From: Treponema sp.
Lineage (GTDB): Bacteria > Spirochaetota > Spirochaetia > Treponematales > Treponemataceae
Assembly (NCBI GenBank): GCA_022010055.1
Contig: CP091737.1
Coordinates: forward strand, 1,488,001-1,552,000
Length of the DNA stretch: 64,000 bases
Direction: 5' to 3'
The position numbers were made by a program, and so were the translations under genes. Every line of letters begins with the position of its first letter. The stretch's first letter is position 1. Positions 28,168-38,718 of the stretch are shown here, one piece after another. The notes beneath the pieces were generated by a model that made no database searches, had not been told where the DNA came from, and saw nothing but the letters and a program-made list of their open reading frames with translations.

Positions 28168-30106
28168 TTATTTAAGCCTGTCAATTTCTTCCAGCCAGAC
28201 CGCGGCGCTCGCATCGCTTGGCATACGCCAGTCGCCGCGCGGAGAAAGATTTACAGTTCCGATTTTTGCTCCGTCCGGCATACAGCTTCGCTTAAACTGC
28301 TGAGTGAAAAATCTTCTGTAAAAAATTCTAAGCCACTTCAGTTTAAAATCATGCGTATACGGAAGAGCGGAATTATCCGCAAGGTACAAAATTTTTGCAG
28401 GGCTAAAACCGAACCGCAGGAGATAATAAAGAAAAAAATCGTGAAGCTCGTACGGACCTACCAAATCTTCAGTTTTCTGCGCGATATTTCCGTTTTCAGG
28501 GGGAAGAAGCTCCGGACTTACAGGAGTTTCCAGAATATCTTTCAACACCGCTGAAAGCTCTGTATCTTTGGAATCTTCTGAAAACCATTCAACAAGAAAC
28601 CTTACCAGGGTCTTTGGAACTGAAGAATTTACGCCGTACATGCTCATCTGGTCGCCGTTGTAAGTGCACCAGCCTAGCGCAAGCTCGCTTAAATCGCCGG
28701 TTCCAATAACAATGCCGTTAGTTTTATTCGCAATATCCATAAGAACCTGAGTTCTTTCCCTTGCCTGCGAATTCTCATAAGTAATGTCGTGTTTTTTTTT
28801 CGTCCTGACCGATGTCCCGAAAATGAAGGCGCACACTTTCCGCAATTGGAATTTCCAGAAGTTCCGCGCCGCATTTTTTTGCAAGCATACAGGCATTTTT
28901 GTAAGTTCTGTCAGTTGTGCCGAAGCAAGGCATAGTAACAGCTTTTATTCCGCTCCGGCTTATTCCGCACAAATCAAAAGCGCGGCAGGCGACAAGAAGC
29001 GCAAGCGTTGAATCAAGTCCGCCGGAAAGCCCTATTACGCAGGAAGAGCAGCGGATGTGCCTAAGCCTTTTTGCAAGTCCTTCCGCCTGAAGCTGAACAA
29101 CAGAAGAGCAGCGTACGGCGCGTTCGGTTTTTCCACCCGGAACAAAAGGATGCGACTCCACGGAGCGTTTCAAATCCTTTATCCGCCTGGAAGCCAGATT
29201 CAAGTCTACGAAGATTTTACGGTATTTTTTTTCAGCAAAATCCGCGCACTGAGCAAAAGTCATTGATTTTCGACGCTCCTGAACAATGCGTTCCAAATCA
29301 ATGTCACAGACAAGGAGCTCATTCTCAAAAAGCGGTGATTCCGCCAGAACCGAACCGTTTTCCGCAATCATGGAATGTCCGGAAAAAACCATATCCTGAG
29401 AAGACTCGCCGCATCCGGCGTTTGCATACAGATACGCTGAAATAGTATGCGCCGACTGCATTTTCACAAGATTCTTACGGTATTCGGCTTTTCCAATAAT
29501 TTCGTTAGAGCCGCTTAAATTTGCAATAACTGTCGCGCCGGCAAGAACGTGTCCGGAAGAAGGCGGAACAGGAACCCACAAATCCTCGCAGAGCTCAACG
29601 CCCAGAACAAAGTCCGGACAACCGGAATCGCCTATAAGTATATCCGCGCCAAACGGAACTGAAGGATTTTTTTCTGAAAGGAACACGGTTTCAGGAAGAT
29701 TCTTTGACGCCGGAGAAAACCAGCGGCGTTCATAAAATTCGCCGTAATTTGGAACAAAAGTCTTAGGAACAAGGGCAAGTATTTTTCCCCTGAACAGGAC
29801 AGCCGCGCAGTTGTACAGCGCATTTTCCACAGCGACGGGAAGCCCCGCAAGGACAAGGCAATCGCAGGAAGAAGTTTTTTTTGCAATTCGCTCAAGGTTT
29901 TCTACGGCAGAAGCCTGAAGCCTTCTCTGCTGGAATAAATCTCCGCATGTATAGCCTGTTACGCAAAGCTCTGGAAAAACCAGAAGGCTGGCGTTCTTTT
30001 CACATGCGGCCCGCACAGAATCTATAATTTTATCTGCATTAAAACAGCAGTCCGCAACAACCAAGTCGGGAGAAGCGCAGGCTGCCCTAAAAAAACCGTA
30101 ATTCAT
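28168..30106 (-). CDS. nadE: Glutamine-dependent NAD+ synthetase, frameshifted
   Basis: About 645 residues in two frames, slipping in a long A run near 28795. The N-terminal carbon-nitrogen hydrolase (glutaminase) domain has catalytic segments [32 protein letters not shown] and [11 protein letters not shown] (Glu, Lys, Cys triad). The C-terminal synthetase has the P-loop [12 protein letters not shown] and, after the slip, [17 protein letters not shown]. It amidates deamido-NAD to NAD. The stop of the HD gene is 12 nt upstream, suggesting an operon. Confidence 0.93.
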
Positions 30107-30118
30107 GCGTCAAGTCTA

Positions 30119-30778
30119 TCATTTTTCAGGGTTCTTTTCATCATTTTTTACAGGCGGAGTTGATTCTTTTTTTACGCTGCAAAAATATCCGCCGTCCTCA
30201 AGATAGCGCCTGCGCGTCATTATAAGTCCAATCAGCTCCTGATACATATTAAAATCGACCTCAAGAGCCATCGGAAGCAAAAAATATTCTGTCTCATCGC
30301 AATAGCGTTCAATAAATTTCGGGTCGGTAACATAGCCCAGCGAAATCATATTTGAAATTCTGTCCGCGCATTTAAGTACCTTTGCCCGCTGGCTTCCTGT
30401 ATCAAGAATTCTTTTAAGAAACTGGCGCTTATCCTCATCCCCCTGCCGGGTAACTTCCAGGACAAGCTCAAGAACCTGCGGGCCTTCCTCGTCGGCGTTT
30501 ATTATCAGATTCTTGTCAAACCCGGGAATATCCTCAACTGTATCATGAATAATAGATGCCTTCAGCAGGACTGAATCTATATAGCCGTAATCTATAAGGA
30601 TTGCCAGCGTATCCATCTGGTGACGGAACATATTTCCGCCGGCATGGCGGGCTTTTCCAATAAGAGCCGTAGAAAGCTGCATAAAAGGAGCAAGATGCAT
30701 ATCGCTCAGCTTTTGCATTTCACTGTTTTTCATGTTCTGTGAACGTTCAATTTTCATCTCATACTTAGCTTTTTTCAT
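30119..30778 (-). CDS. Stand-alone RelA/SpoT-type HD hydrolase
   Basis: 219 residues, intact. The order of motifs matches the hydrolase domain of RelA/SpoT (and MESH1-like small hydrolases): an early His, HDTVEDI (HD metal ligands plus the ED pair near residue 82), LEVTRQGDEDKRQFLKRIL, then VLKCADRISNMISL (SpoT: KLADRLHNMRTL). No synthetase or TGS/ACT domain is present. Likely (p)ppGpp or related nucleotide hydrolysis. A Shine-Dalgarno (AGGAG) precedes the ATG, with TATAAT just upstream, so it may have its own promoter between valS and itself. Confidence 0.78.
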   Translation of the reverse strand: MKKAKYEMKIERSQNMKNSEMQKLSDMHLAPFMQLSTALIGKARHAGGNMFRHQMDTLAILIDYGYIDSVLLKASIIHDTVEDIPGFDKNLIINADEEGPQVLELVLEVTRQGDEDKRQFLKRILDTGSQRAKVLKCADRISNMISLGYVTDPKFIERYCDETEYFLLPMALEVDFNMYQELIGLIMTRRRYLEDGGYFCSVKKESTPPVKNDEKNPEK

Positions 30779-30812
30779 GAACCTGCTCCTATTATATTTT
30801 TTTTCTGCCGAT

Positions 30813-33576
30813 TTAAAGACTCTTTAAATATGAGCGGAGCTTTTCAATCGCGCGGATGCTTTCGTTCATTCGGTCGCGCTCCTGCTGAACAATTTCCGGC
30901 TTTGCGTGCAATGCAAAGTTTCCGTTCAATTTCGCCTCGCTCCGGCGGACATATTCAGACTCAGTGTCTATCTGCTTCTGAAATCTTGTTTTTAATGACT
31001 CTTTGTCAATATTTTCGTCCACAATTATAAACGCCTCAAATCCTGTTCCTACAGCGCCGATAGCCTTTTCTGGTTTTTCAGAAACGAACTCCGTCTTAGA
31101 CGCTCCAACAAGAAGCTCAATCATATCGACTTTTTCTTTTGTAACTTCCGCCGGTGAACCTGGCGTTACAAGGATTGCGATATGGATTTTGCTTGCAGGG
31201 TCCAATCCGCATTCCACGCGTAAAGCGCGGATTTTTCCGATAAGATCCTTTAGAACTTCAAACCGGGCTGAAACTTCCTTATTTTCCCGGTCGCCGGAAT
31301 GCTCAGGATACGGAGCATTTATAATCATTCCTGTATATTCAGAGTTAGAGACGATTTTATTGTCACCAGCCTGTTTTCGCGCGGCGACAATTTCTTCAAC
31401 CGGAAGCTTTGAATAGATTTCTTCCGTGACAAACGGCAGGTATGGATGCAAAAGCCTCAGGCTTTCTTCAAGCAGATTCAAAAGAACGGAAGCCTGACGG
31501 TCCTTTTCCGCATTGTCGCCATTTTTGAATGAAAGCTTAGACGCTTCAACGTACCAGTCGCAGAATTCATTCCAGAAATATTCCATTATCGCGCTCGCAG
31601 CGTCATTGTAGCGGTAAGACTCAAGAGCCTCGCGCGCATTTTTCGCCGCTTTATCAAGGCATGAATAAATCCATACATCAAGCTCGTTCAAATCGGAATC
31701 TTTTACAGGAACAATATTTCTTCCGTCAAGGTTTCCAAGAAGATAGCGGCTTGCGTTCCATACTTTGTTGCAGAAGCGTGAGCCTAGCTTAAACGAATCC
31801 TTGTCGATAAGAATATCCTGTCCCTGGGCGCACATAAACGCGAGGGTGAATTTCAACGCGTCCGAACCGTAAATATCAATAATCTCAAGAGGATCGATTC
31901 CGTTGCCCAACGACTTTGACATTTTCCTGCCCTGCTTGTCGCGGACAAGGCCGTGGATATAAATATCGTGGAACGGAACTTTTCCAGTAAATTCAAGGGA
32001 AGCCATAATCATGCGGCTGACCCAGAAGAAAATAATATCGTAGGCAGTAACCAGCGCTGAAGTCGGGAAGAATTTTTCAAAGTCATCAGTTTTTGCCGGC
32101 CATCCGAGCGTAGAAAACGGCCAGAGCCATGAAGAAAACCATGTATCAAGAACATCCGGATCCTGCTCAAGTTTTTCCTTTGCGGCATGGCATTTAGGAC
32201 ATTCACAAGGGTCCTCGCGGCTTACGATTGTCTCTCCGCAAGACTGGCAGTACCATACAGGAATTCTGTGTCCCCACCAGAGCTGGCGCGAAATACACCA
32301 GTCGCGGATTGTTGTAAGCCAATGCTCATAGGTATTTCCCATTTTCTAGGGAAGAACTGAATCTCGCCGTCTTTCCAGGCTTTTAACGCCTTGTCTGCAA
32401 GCGGCTGCATTTTTACAAACCACTGATAAGAAAGATAAGGCTCTACGACTGTATTGCAGCGGTAACAATGTCCGACAGAATGCGTGATTTTCTCTTCGCC
32501 CTTAAAAAGTCCGGCGTCCGTCAGATCCTGGAGAATAAGAGCGCGGGCTTTTTCGCAGGTAAGACCGCGGTACTTTTCAGGGCAGTTCTCGTTCAAAGTT
32601 CCATCAGGATTCAGAAGATTTATAACTTCAAGATTATTTCTCTGCGCAACCTGCCAGTCGTTCGGGTCATGGGCAGGAGTAATTTTTACCATGCCAGTCC
32701 CGAATTCCTTGTCGACATAGCTGTCGGCAATAACCGGAATAACGCGGTCTGTCAAAGGAAGCTTTAATTTTTTTTTCCGACAATATCCTTGTAGCGCTCG
32801 TCAGACGGATTTACCGCGACCGCCGTATCGCCGAGCAAAGTTTCCGGACGGGTTGTGGCAACTTCAATTCTTGTAGAACCGTCAGGAGCAGGACCATCCG
32901 CATATTCATACCAGATGTGGTACATTGCGCCGGCGGTATCCTTGTGGTCAACCTCATCATCGGCAAGGGCAGTTCCGCAGCGCGGACACAGTTTACAAGA
33001 TAATGTCCTTTATAGATAAGTCCGCGCTCATACAAAGTAACAAAAACCTCGCGGACAGCCTTAGAAAGACCTTCGTCCATAGTAAAGCGCTCGCGTTCCC
33101 AGTCAGTTGAATTTCCAAGTTTACGCTGCTGCTTTACAATTATATCGTGATGCTGATTTTTTACCTGCCAGGTTCTTTCCAAAAAGGCGTCGCGTCCCAA
33201 ATCATTGCGCGATTTTCCTTCTTTTTTAAGCTGGCGCTCAACAACATTCTGCGTTGCGATTCCGGCATGGTCAGTTCCAGTCACCCACAAAGTATTGTCA
33301 CCCTTCATCCTGTGGTAGCGAACGACAATATCCTGCAAAGTATTGTTCAAACCGTGTCCCATGTGCAGAACTCCGGTAACATTCGGCGGAGGAATCACCA
33401 CAGAATAAACGCCGGTTTCCACCGCACTTTCCGCAGCCGCATTTTTCAAAATTTTCGTGGACAGGCGACTCTTTATCGCTTGCCGGCTTAAAATAGCCGT
33501 TCTTTTCCCATTCGTTATAAATTCGGTCTTCAAAATCTTTCGGATTATAAGCTTTTTCTAGTTCAATTGCTTTCAT
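30813..33576 (-). CDS. valS: Valyl-tRNA synthetase, several frameshifts
   Basis: One ~920-residue gene read across at least four slips (near 33460, 32990, 32770 in an A9 run, and 32345). Class I motifs: [20 protein letters not shown] (HIGH region, ValS type) and [14 protein letters not shown] (KMSKS). The editing domain segment [15 protein letters not shown], the [10 protein letters not shown] motif and the C-terminal tRNA-binding coiled coil ([20 protein letters not shown]) are all there. A promoter ending 8 nt before the ATG implies near-leaderless expression; there is no Shine-Dalgarno. Confidence 0.95.
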
Positions 33577-33584
33577 AAGGAACT

Positions 33585-33613
33585 ATTTTAATGAATTAGA
33601 CCGTTATTTTCAA
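33585..33613 (-). promoter_or_regulatory. Leaderless-type promoter of valS
   Basis: Minus strand: TTGAAA (33613-33608), 17-bp spacer, TAAAAT (33590-33585), then 8 nt to the ATG at 33576. Confidence 0.5.
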
Positions 33614-33623
33614 TTCGTTTTTT

Positions 33624-33745
33624 TATGAAGGGCTCCCGCCCTACGTCTCAAACCTTCGGTTTTAGCAAGTTTCGCACAAGCTCAACATCTAAAACCTTCG
33701 GTTTTCGACTACCCTCCCGGCACGGGACCGCGCTCCGCTGGTCGG
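33624..33745. other. GC-rich intergenic segment with two identical-loop hairpins
   Basis: Between valS and the ABC gene. Two copies of AAACCTTCGGTTT (33650-33663 and 33691-33705) can each form a short stem-loop. AGGGC-TCCC-GCCCT lies just before them. No coding potential is seen; it could help terminate the minus-strand ABC transcript or be a degenerate repeat. Confidence 0.4.
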
Positions 33746-33750
33746 ATTTT

Positions 33751-35615
33751 TTATTCTTTCAAGCTGTTTCCTGTGCAAAGGGTGTAATACCGCCCTTTTT
33801 GCGCCATCAAGGTCCCGTGGTTTCCGCGCTCAATTATCCTGCCTTGCTCAAGCACCAGAATCTCATCAGCGTTTCTGATTGTAGAAAGCCTGTGCGCAAT
33901 CACAAAAACCGTCCTGCCGCGCATAAGGCTATCCATTCCGTCCTGAATAAGTTTTTCAGTCCTTGTGTCCACGGAGCTTGTGGCTTCATCCAGAATAAGA
34001 ACCGGAGGATTTGCAACAGCGGCGCGCGCAATGGAAAGAAGCTGCCTCTGCCCCTGGCTTAAACTTCCGCCGTCGCCGGAAATCACAGTTTCATAGCCAT
34101 TTTCAAGATGATTTATAAACGAGTCTGCGTTCGCAAGCTTTGCGGCGTTTTCAATCTGCGCCCTGCTCGCATCAAGATTTCCGTATTTTATGTTTTCAAG
34201 GATTGTTCCGGTAAAAAGATGCGTATCCTGCAAAACCATTCCAAGCGACCGCCGCAAGTCATTTTTTGCAATCTCGTTCAGTGGAATTCCATCGTAGAAG
34301 ATTTTTCCGTTTCCGTCCGGAACATCGTAAAAACGCGTAAGAAGATTTGTAATAGTCGTCTTCCCGGAACCGGTAGAACCTACAAGCGCGATTTTCTGCC
34401 CCGGCTCGGCATGAATCGAAATATCATGCAGGACAGTCTTTTTTGATGTATAGCCAAAATAAACGTGCTCAAACACAACATCACCTTTCATCGGAACAAG
34501 GCTTCCGTCCGAACTGTTCTTCCAGGACCATTCGCCTGTGTAAGCAAAGCACTGCCGGTTTTTAAATGAATTTACAAGTGTGATTCTTCCTTCGTTTGTC
34601 TCCGGGATTTCATCAATTACATTAAAAATCCGTTCCGCTCCGGCAAGCGCATTCAAAATCGAATTAAAAAACTGGCTTATCATTGTCACAGGGCGGCTGA
34701 AATTTCTTGTGTACTGCAAAAATGCCGCAATCGTCCCAATATCGTGAATCCCGAAAATAACAAAAAAAGCGCCGAAAACAGAAACAAGGGCATACTGAAA
34801 ATGCCCCAGATTTCCCATCACCGGCCCAAGAATATTTCCGTAAGTGTTCGCGCGCGTTCCGGCGCGGCAAAGTTCGTCATTCAAGACATTGAACCGCTCT
34901 ATCGACTCCTGCTCGTGGCTGAAATTTTTACGGCCTTCTGGCCTTCAATAAGCTCTTCAACATATCCGTTCAATTTTCCAATATTTTTCTGCTGCTCGCG
35001 GAACGACTCCGCTGATTTTTTTCCAATTTTCGCCGCAAGGAACATCATGACAACCAGGGTGACAACAACTACAACCGTAAGAACCGGCGAAAGAACCAGC
35101 ATCATCAGAAAAACACCTGCAACCGTAAGCAATGACGACATAAGCTGCGGCACAGTCTGGCCGAGCATATCGCGCAGAGTATCAGTGTCGCTGGTAAAAC
35201 GGCTCATAAGCTCACCGTGCGTGTGCGAATCGTAAAAATTTATAGGAAGGGATTCCAGCCTGGCGAACAAATCCGTGCGGATACGGCGCAAAAGACTTGA
35301 ACTGATGTGAAGCATTAGCCGCGCGTTCAGCCAGTTCGCAAAGACTCCGGCAACAAAAACAACGGAAACCTTTAAAAGAAGCATAAAAAAATTCCTGAAA
35401 TCCGGATTCTTCCGGCCAATCATAGGAATAATAAAATCGTTCAAGACCGGTTTTATGATGTACGAACTTAAAATGTCAGCGCCGGCCGCTATTATCACGC
35501 AGACAAAGACCAGAATCCACAGGGCCTTGTAATTTCCCATATATTCAAGAATTCTTTTTATCGTCTTTTTTGTATTCTTTGGCTTTTGAAGTCCTTTAAT
35601 TTTTACAGGTGGCAT
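33751..35615 (-). CDS. ABC exporter half-transporter (MdlB-like), frameshifted
   Basis: About 620 residues with one slip near 34910. The N-terminal transmembrane domain (ALWILVFVCVIIAAGADILSS and further helices) is fused to an ATPase domain with Walker A GSTGSGKTT, signature LSQGQRQ, Walker B VLILDEATSSVD and H-loop IAHRLSTI. It lies downstream of a second half-transporter and most likely forms a heterodimeric multidrug or lipid exporter with it. An R1 repeat separates the two genes. Confidence 0.9.
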
Positions 35616-35650
35616 TTATTCCTCTTTATTAAGCGCAAGCTTTATCCGTC

Positions 35651-35867
35651 CATTTAATTTATCAGGCTTAATTTCGAGTTTTTTTTACAAATTACGAAAG
35701 AACGCTTTCGGCATATTTCCAATTTGCTCAGATGGATTTGGCTCGAATTCGGGTGCTCCGCACTTTAATTAATTCAATCGCCAAAAATCTTCACAAATTG
35801 CAAATCTGCCTGCGCTTTTATTCTTTTTGCAAAAAAACTCGATATTCAACCTTATCATTTAATTTAT
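35651..35867 (+). repeat. R1 element, copy B (short form) with 12-bp flanking direct repeats
   Basis: The ~195-bp palindromic R1 element lies between the two ABC half-transporter genes. It is bounded by CATTTAATTTAT at 35651-35662 and again at 35856-35867. The right copy contains the stop codon and last codons of the upstream ABC gene, consistent with insertion plus target duplication. Confidence 0.85.
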
Positions 35868-37604
35868 ATCAGCGTCGCCCATGCTGGCCTGACTTTCAAA
35901 AACTTCCCTGTATATTCTGCTTGTATTTAAAAGTTCATCATGAGTTCCGCTTTCAGTTATTTTTCCATCGTCCAGAACAAAAATAACATCCGCATCTTTT
36001 ACAGAAGAGATTCTCTGCGCAATTATTATTTTTGTTGTCTCAGGATGCAACGAACGCAGCGCTTCGCGAATCCTTTTTTCCGTAGCCGTATCGACCGCGC
36101 TTGTTGAATCATCCAGAATAAGAATCTTTGGATTCTTTAAAAGCGCGCGGGCTATGCAAAGCCTTTGTTTCTGTCCGCCGGAAAGATTCACTCCGCCCTG
36201 CCCCAGCTCCGTATCGTAGCCATCCGGAAGGCTTTTTATAAATCCGTCGGCATCGCTTGCCTTGCAGGCCCTTTCAATCTCCTCATCAGAAGCGTGTTTG
36301 TTTCCCCATTTCAGGTTTTCCTTTATTGTTCCGCTAAAAAGCACGTTTTTCTGAAGGACTACCGCGACATTGTCCCTAAGAGATTTCAAAGCGTATTTTT
36401 TTACATCAATTCCACCTACTTTCACAGTTCCGGAAAACGCATCGTAAAGCCTTGGAATAAGCGACACAAGCGTTGTTTTTGAAGAGCCTGTTCCACCGAT
36501 AATCCCGACCATCGCTCCGCTTTTTATGTGAATGTTTATATCCGAAAGCGCAAGATTCTGACTGTTTTTAGTGTAGCTGAAGCATACGTTCTCAAAGTCA
36601 ACAGAACCGTCTTTTACTGTTTTCTCAGCATTTTCCGGCTCAGAAATATCAGGAGTTTCATCCAGAACCTGACAAATTCTTGTTACGCTTGCGCGGGAAA
36701 GGACAAGGTTTACAAAAATCATTCCAATCATCATCAGCGACATAAGGATTTGCGTTACGTAGGTTAAGAAACTTACCAGCTCACCGGCCTGCATAGAGCC
36801 ATGCACAATCATTTTTCCGCCGAACCAAAGGACAAAAATAATGCAGGCATATATGACGAATTCCATAATCGGCATTAGGACAATTACAATTCTTTCCGCC
36901 CGGACCTGCGCCTGTTTTACATTTTCCGCGGCATCCGCAAATTTCTCGTTTTCAAAATCGCCCCGGACAAATGCTTTTACAACGCGGATTGCAATAAGGT
37001 TTTCCTGCACAATGCTGTTCATTCTGTCATACTTTTTTAGCATTTCCGAAAAACGCGAATACGCCGCGGAAGAAAGGAGCGCAATCGAAATGGCCAGAAA
37101 CGGAATCGCGGCGGCAAAAATCAGCGCAAGCCGTGAATTTATCCTGAACGCCATAATTGTTCCTGCCGCAAGCATAAACGGCGCCCTGAAACAAATCCTG
37201 CACAGCATCTGGTATACGTTCTGAACATTTGTAACATCAGTTGTAAGCCGGGTAACAAGACTTGCCGAACTGAAACGGTCCACATTCGCAAAAGAAAAGT
37301 CCTGAATTTTATTAAAGAGCCTGCTCCTTAGATTCCGCGCAAACCCTAAAGATGCGACAGCCGAAAACCTTGCTCCGCCAGCGCCAAAACAAAGAGAAAC
37401 AAAAGCGCAGGCAATCATTATTCCGCCGGTACGCAAGACATAGGAAAGATTATGCTCCGCAATCCCTACGTCAATAATTTTTGCCATAAAAAAGGGAATG
37501 AGAGTTTCCATTGCGACTTCCCCGATCATAACAACAGGAGCCAGAAAAGTGTTCAGCCAGTATTTTTTTTCAAGGCCATAAGTAATTTTTTTAATCGTGT
37601 TCAT
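35859..37604 (-). CDS. ABC exporter half-transporter (MdlA-like)
   Basis: 581 residues, intact. Six-helix transmembrane domain (MIGEVAMETLIPFFMAKIID onward), then an ATPase with Walker A GGTGSSKTT (an unusual Ser-Ser in place of Ser-Gly), signature LSGGQKQR, Walker B ILILDDSTSAVD (the catalytic Glu is replaced by Asp) and IIAQRISSV (the H-loop His is replaced by Gln). The Asp and Gln substitutions mark a degenerate nucleotide site, usual for one half of a heterodimeric exporter; the partner gene downstream keeps canonical Glu and His. Its start overlaps the esterase gene by 14 nt. Confidence 0.92.
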   Translation of the reverse strand: MNTIKKITYGLEKKYWLNTFLAPVVMIGEVAMETLIPFFMAKIIDVGIAEHNLSYVLRTGGIMIACAFVSLCFGAGGARFSAVASLGFARNLRSRLFNKIQDFSFANVDRFSSASLVTRLTTDVTNVQNVYQMLCRICFRAPFMLAAGTIMAFRINSRLALIFAAAIPFLAISIALLSSAAYSRFSEMLKKYDRMNSIVQENLIAIRVVKAFVRGDFENEKFADAAENVKQAQVRAERIVIVLMPIMEFVIYACIIFVLWFGGKMIVHGSMQAGELVSFLTYVTQILMSLMMIGMIFVNLVLSRASVTRICQVLDETPDISEPENAEKTVKDGSVDFENVCFSYTKNSQNLALSDINIHIKSGAMVGIIGGTGSSKTTLVSLIPRLYDAFSGTVKVGGIDVKKYALKSLRDNVAVVLQKNVLFSGTIKENLKWGNKHASDEEIERACKASDADGFIKSLPDGYDTELGQGGVNLSGGQKQRLCIARALLKNPKILILDDSTSAVDTATEKRIREALRSLHPETTKIIIAQRISSVKDADVIFVLDDGKITESGTHDELLNTSRIYREVFESQASMGDADIN

Positions 37605-38474
37605 TTTTTGCGCAAATCAATTCTTTTAGAAAATCGTTCCACATCTTTTCGTTCCAGCGGAATTCTTTCATAAACTTATTGTTCAACATTCCAAAGCCGT
37701 GCTTTCCCCATTCGTAAACGGCGAGCATGGAAGGAATTTTTTTTGCCTGAAGCGCCTCGTAAAGCGCAAGACTGTTTCTATAGTCAACAACAGGGTCATC
37801 AAGGCAGACAACAACATAAGTCGGGGGCATATTCCCAGGAATATTAAGTTCCAGCGAAAATTCGTTTTTTCTTGCATCAGACGGATTTTTTCCCAGAAGG
37901 CTTTTTCTGCTCCACCGGTGCGAAATTTCGTCGTTCATGCTTACAACAGGATAAACAGGAATGCAGAAATCCGGGCGAAGGCTGACTTCATGCGGAATTC
38001 CAAGCTTTACAAGCTCGTCGTGCGAGTCAGAAAACGCTCCTGCCATCGCGACAAGGTGGCCGCCGGCAGAATAACCGATTACACCGACTTTGTTCACGTC
38101 AATTGAATATTCTTCCGCATTTTCGCGGACAAGCTGAATCGCCCTCTGAATATCCTGAAGCATCGCAGGATAATGGAATCCGTTTCCGGCAGTCCTGTAG
38201 CGCAGTGTAAAAGCCGAGACACCTTTTAATGCAAACCATTCCGCCGTCATGTAGCCTTCGTTGTAAAGCCCCAGATGATGATAGCTTCCGCCGGGACATA
38301 TAATTACAGCCGCGCCGGTATTTTCCCCGGATGCAGGATGGAAATACATTGTGGAATTATATTTTTTCATCTTCGGAACGTCTTTCCAGATTTTGACCGG
38401 AATTCCGCCTTTTGCAAAAAAACAGCGGAAGAAATCAGTAAAACTGAAATGATTAGAAAAATTCTTTTTTTCAC
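37591..38474 (-). CDS. Secreted alpha/beta-hydrolase, acetylxylan/feruloyl-esterase-like, GTG start
   Basis: The mature part has oxyanion-hole segment IICPGGSYHHLG, nucleophile GYSAGGH, a likely acid in CLDDPVVDY and the His in KHGFGM, as in hemicellulose esterases of the BD-FAE type. The apparent ATG frame gives an odd N-terminus, whereas GTG 38474 starts a textbook signal peptide (KKRIFLIISVLLISSAVF). One missing T in the T7 run near 38430 joins the two frames (AVFFAKGGIPVKIW). A TTGCTA-17-TATAAT promoter ends 6 nt before this GTG, supporting it. The protein is therefore exported and the mRNA leaderless. It heads an operon with the ABC exporter. Confidence 0.8.
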
Positions 38475-38480
38475 ACAAAA

Positions 38481-38509
38481 ATTATATCAAAATGAAAAAA
38501 ACATAGCAA
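38481..38509 (-). promoter_or_regulatory. Leaderless-type promoter of the esterase-ABC operon
   Basis: Minus strand: TTGCTA (38509-38504), 17-bp spacer, TATAAT (38486-38481), then 6 nt to GTG 38474. Confidence 0.65.
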
Positions 38510-38517
38510 ACGCAATA

Positions 38518-38707
38518 TAACCTTAATTTCGAGTTTTTTTACAAATTCTGAAAGAACGCTCTCGGCTTATTTCCAATTTGCTCAGATGGATTTGGCTCGA
38601 ATTCGGGTGCTCCGCACTTTTATTAATTCAATCGCCAAAAATCTTCACAAATTGTAAATCTGCCTGCGCTTTTATTCTTTTTACAAAAAACTCGACATTT
38701 GGGCTAA
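38518..38707 (+). repeat. R1 element, copy C (short form)
   Basis: About 190 bp, left end CCTTAATTTCGAGTTTTTTT, right end CAAAAAACTCGACATT. It lacks the 15-bp head insertion. It sits ~10 bp upstream of the esterase -35. No clear flanking direct repeat. Confidence 0.85.
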
Positions 38708-38718
38708 TCAAAACAACG

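Noticed and set aside
33650..33705. The AAACCTTCGGTTT pair as the start of a CRISPR array
   Set aside because: Only two short copies, 41 bp apart, with no further repeats or cas genes.
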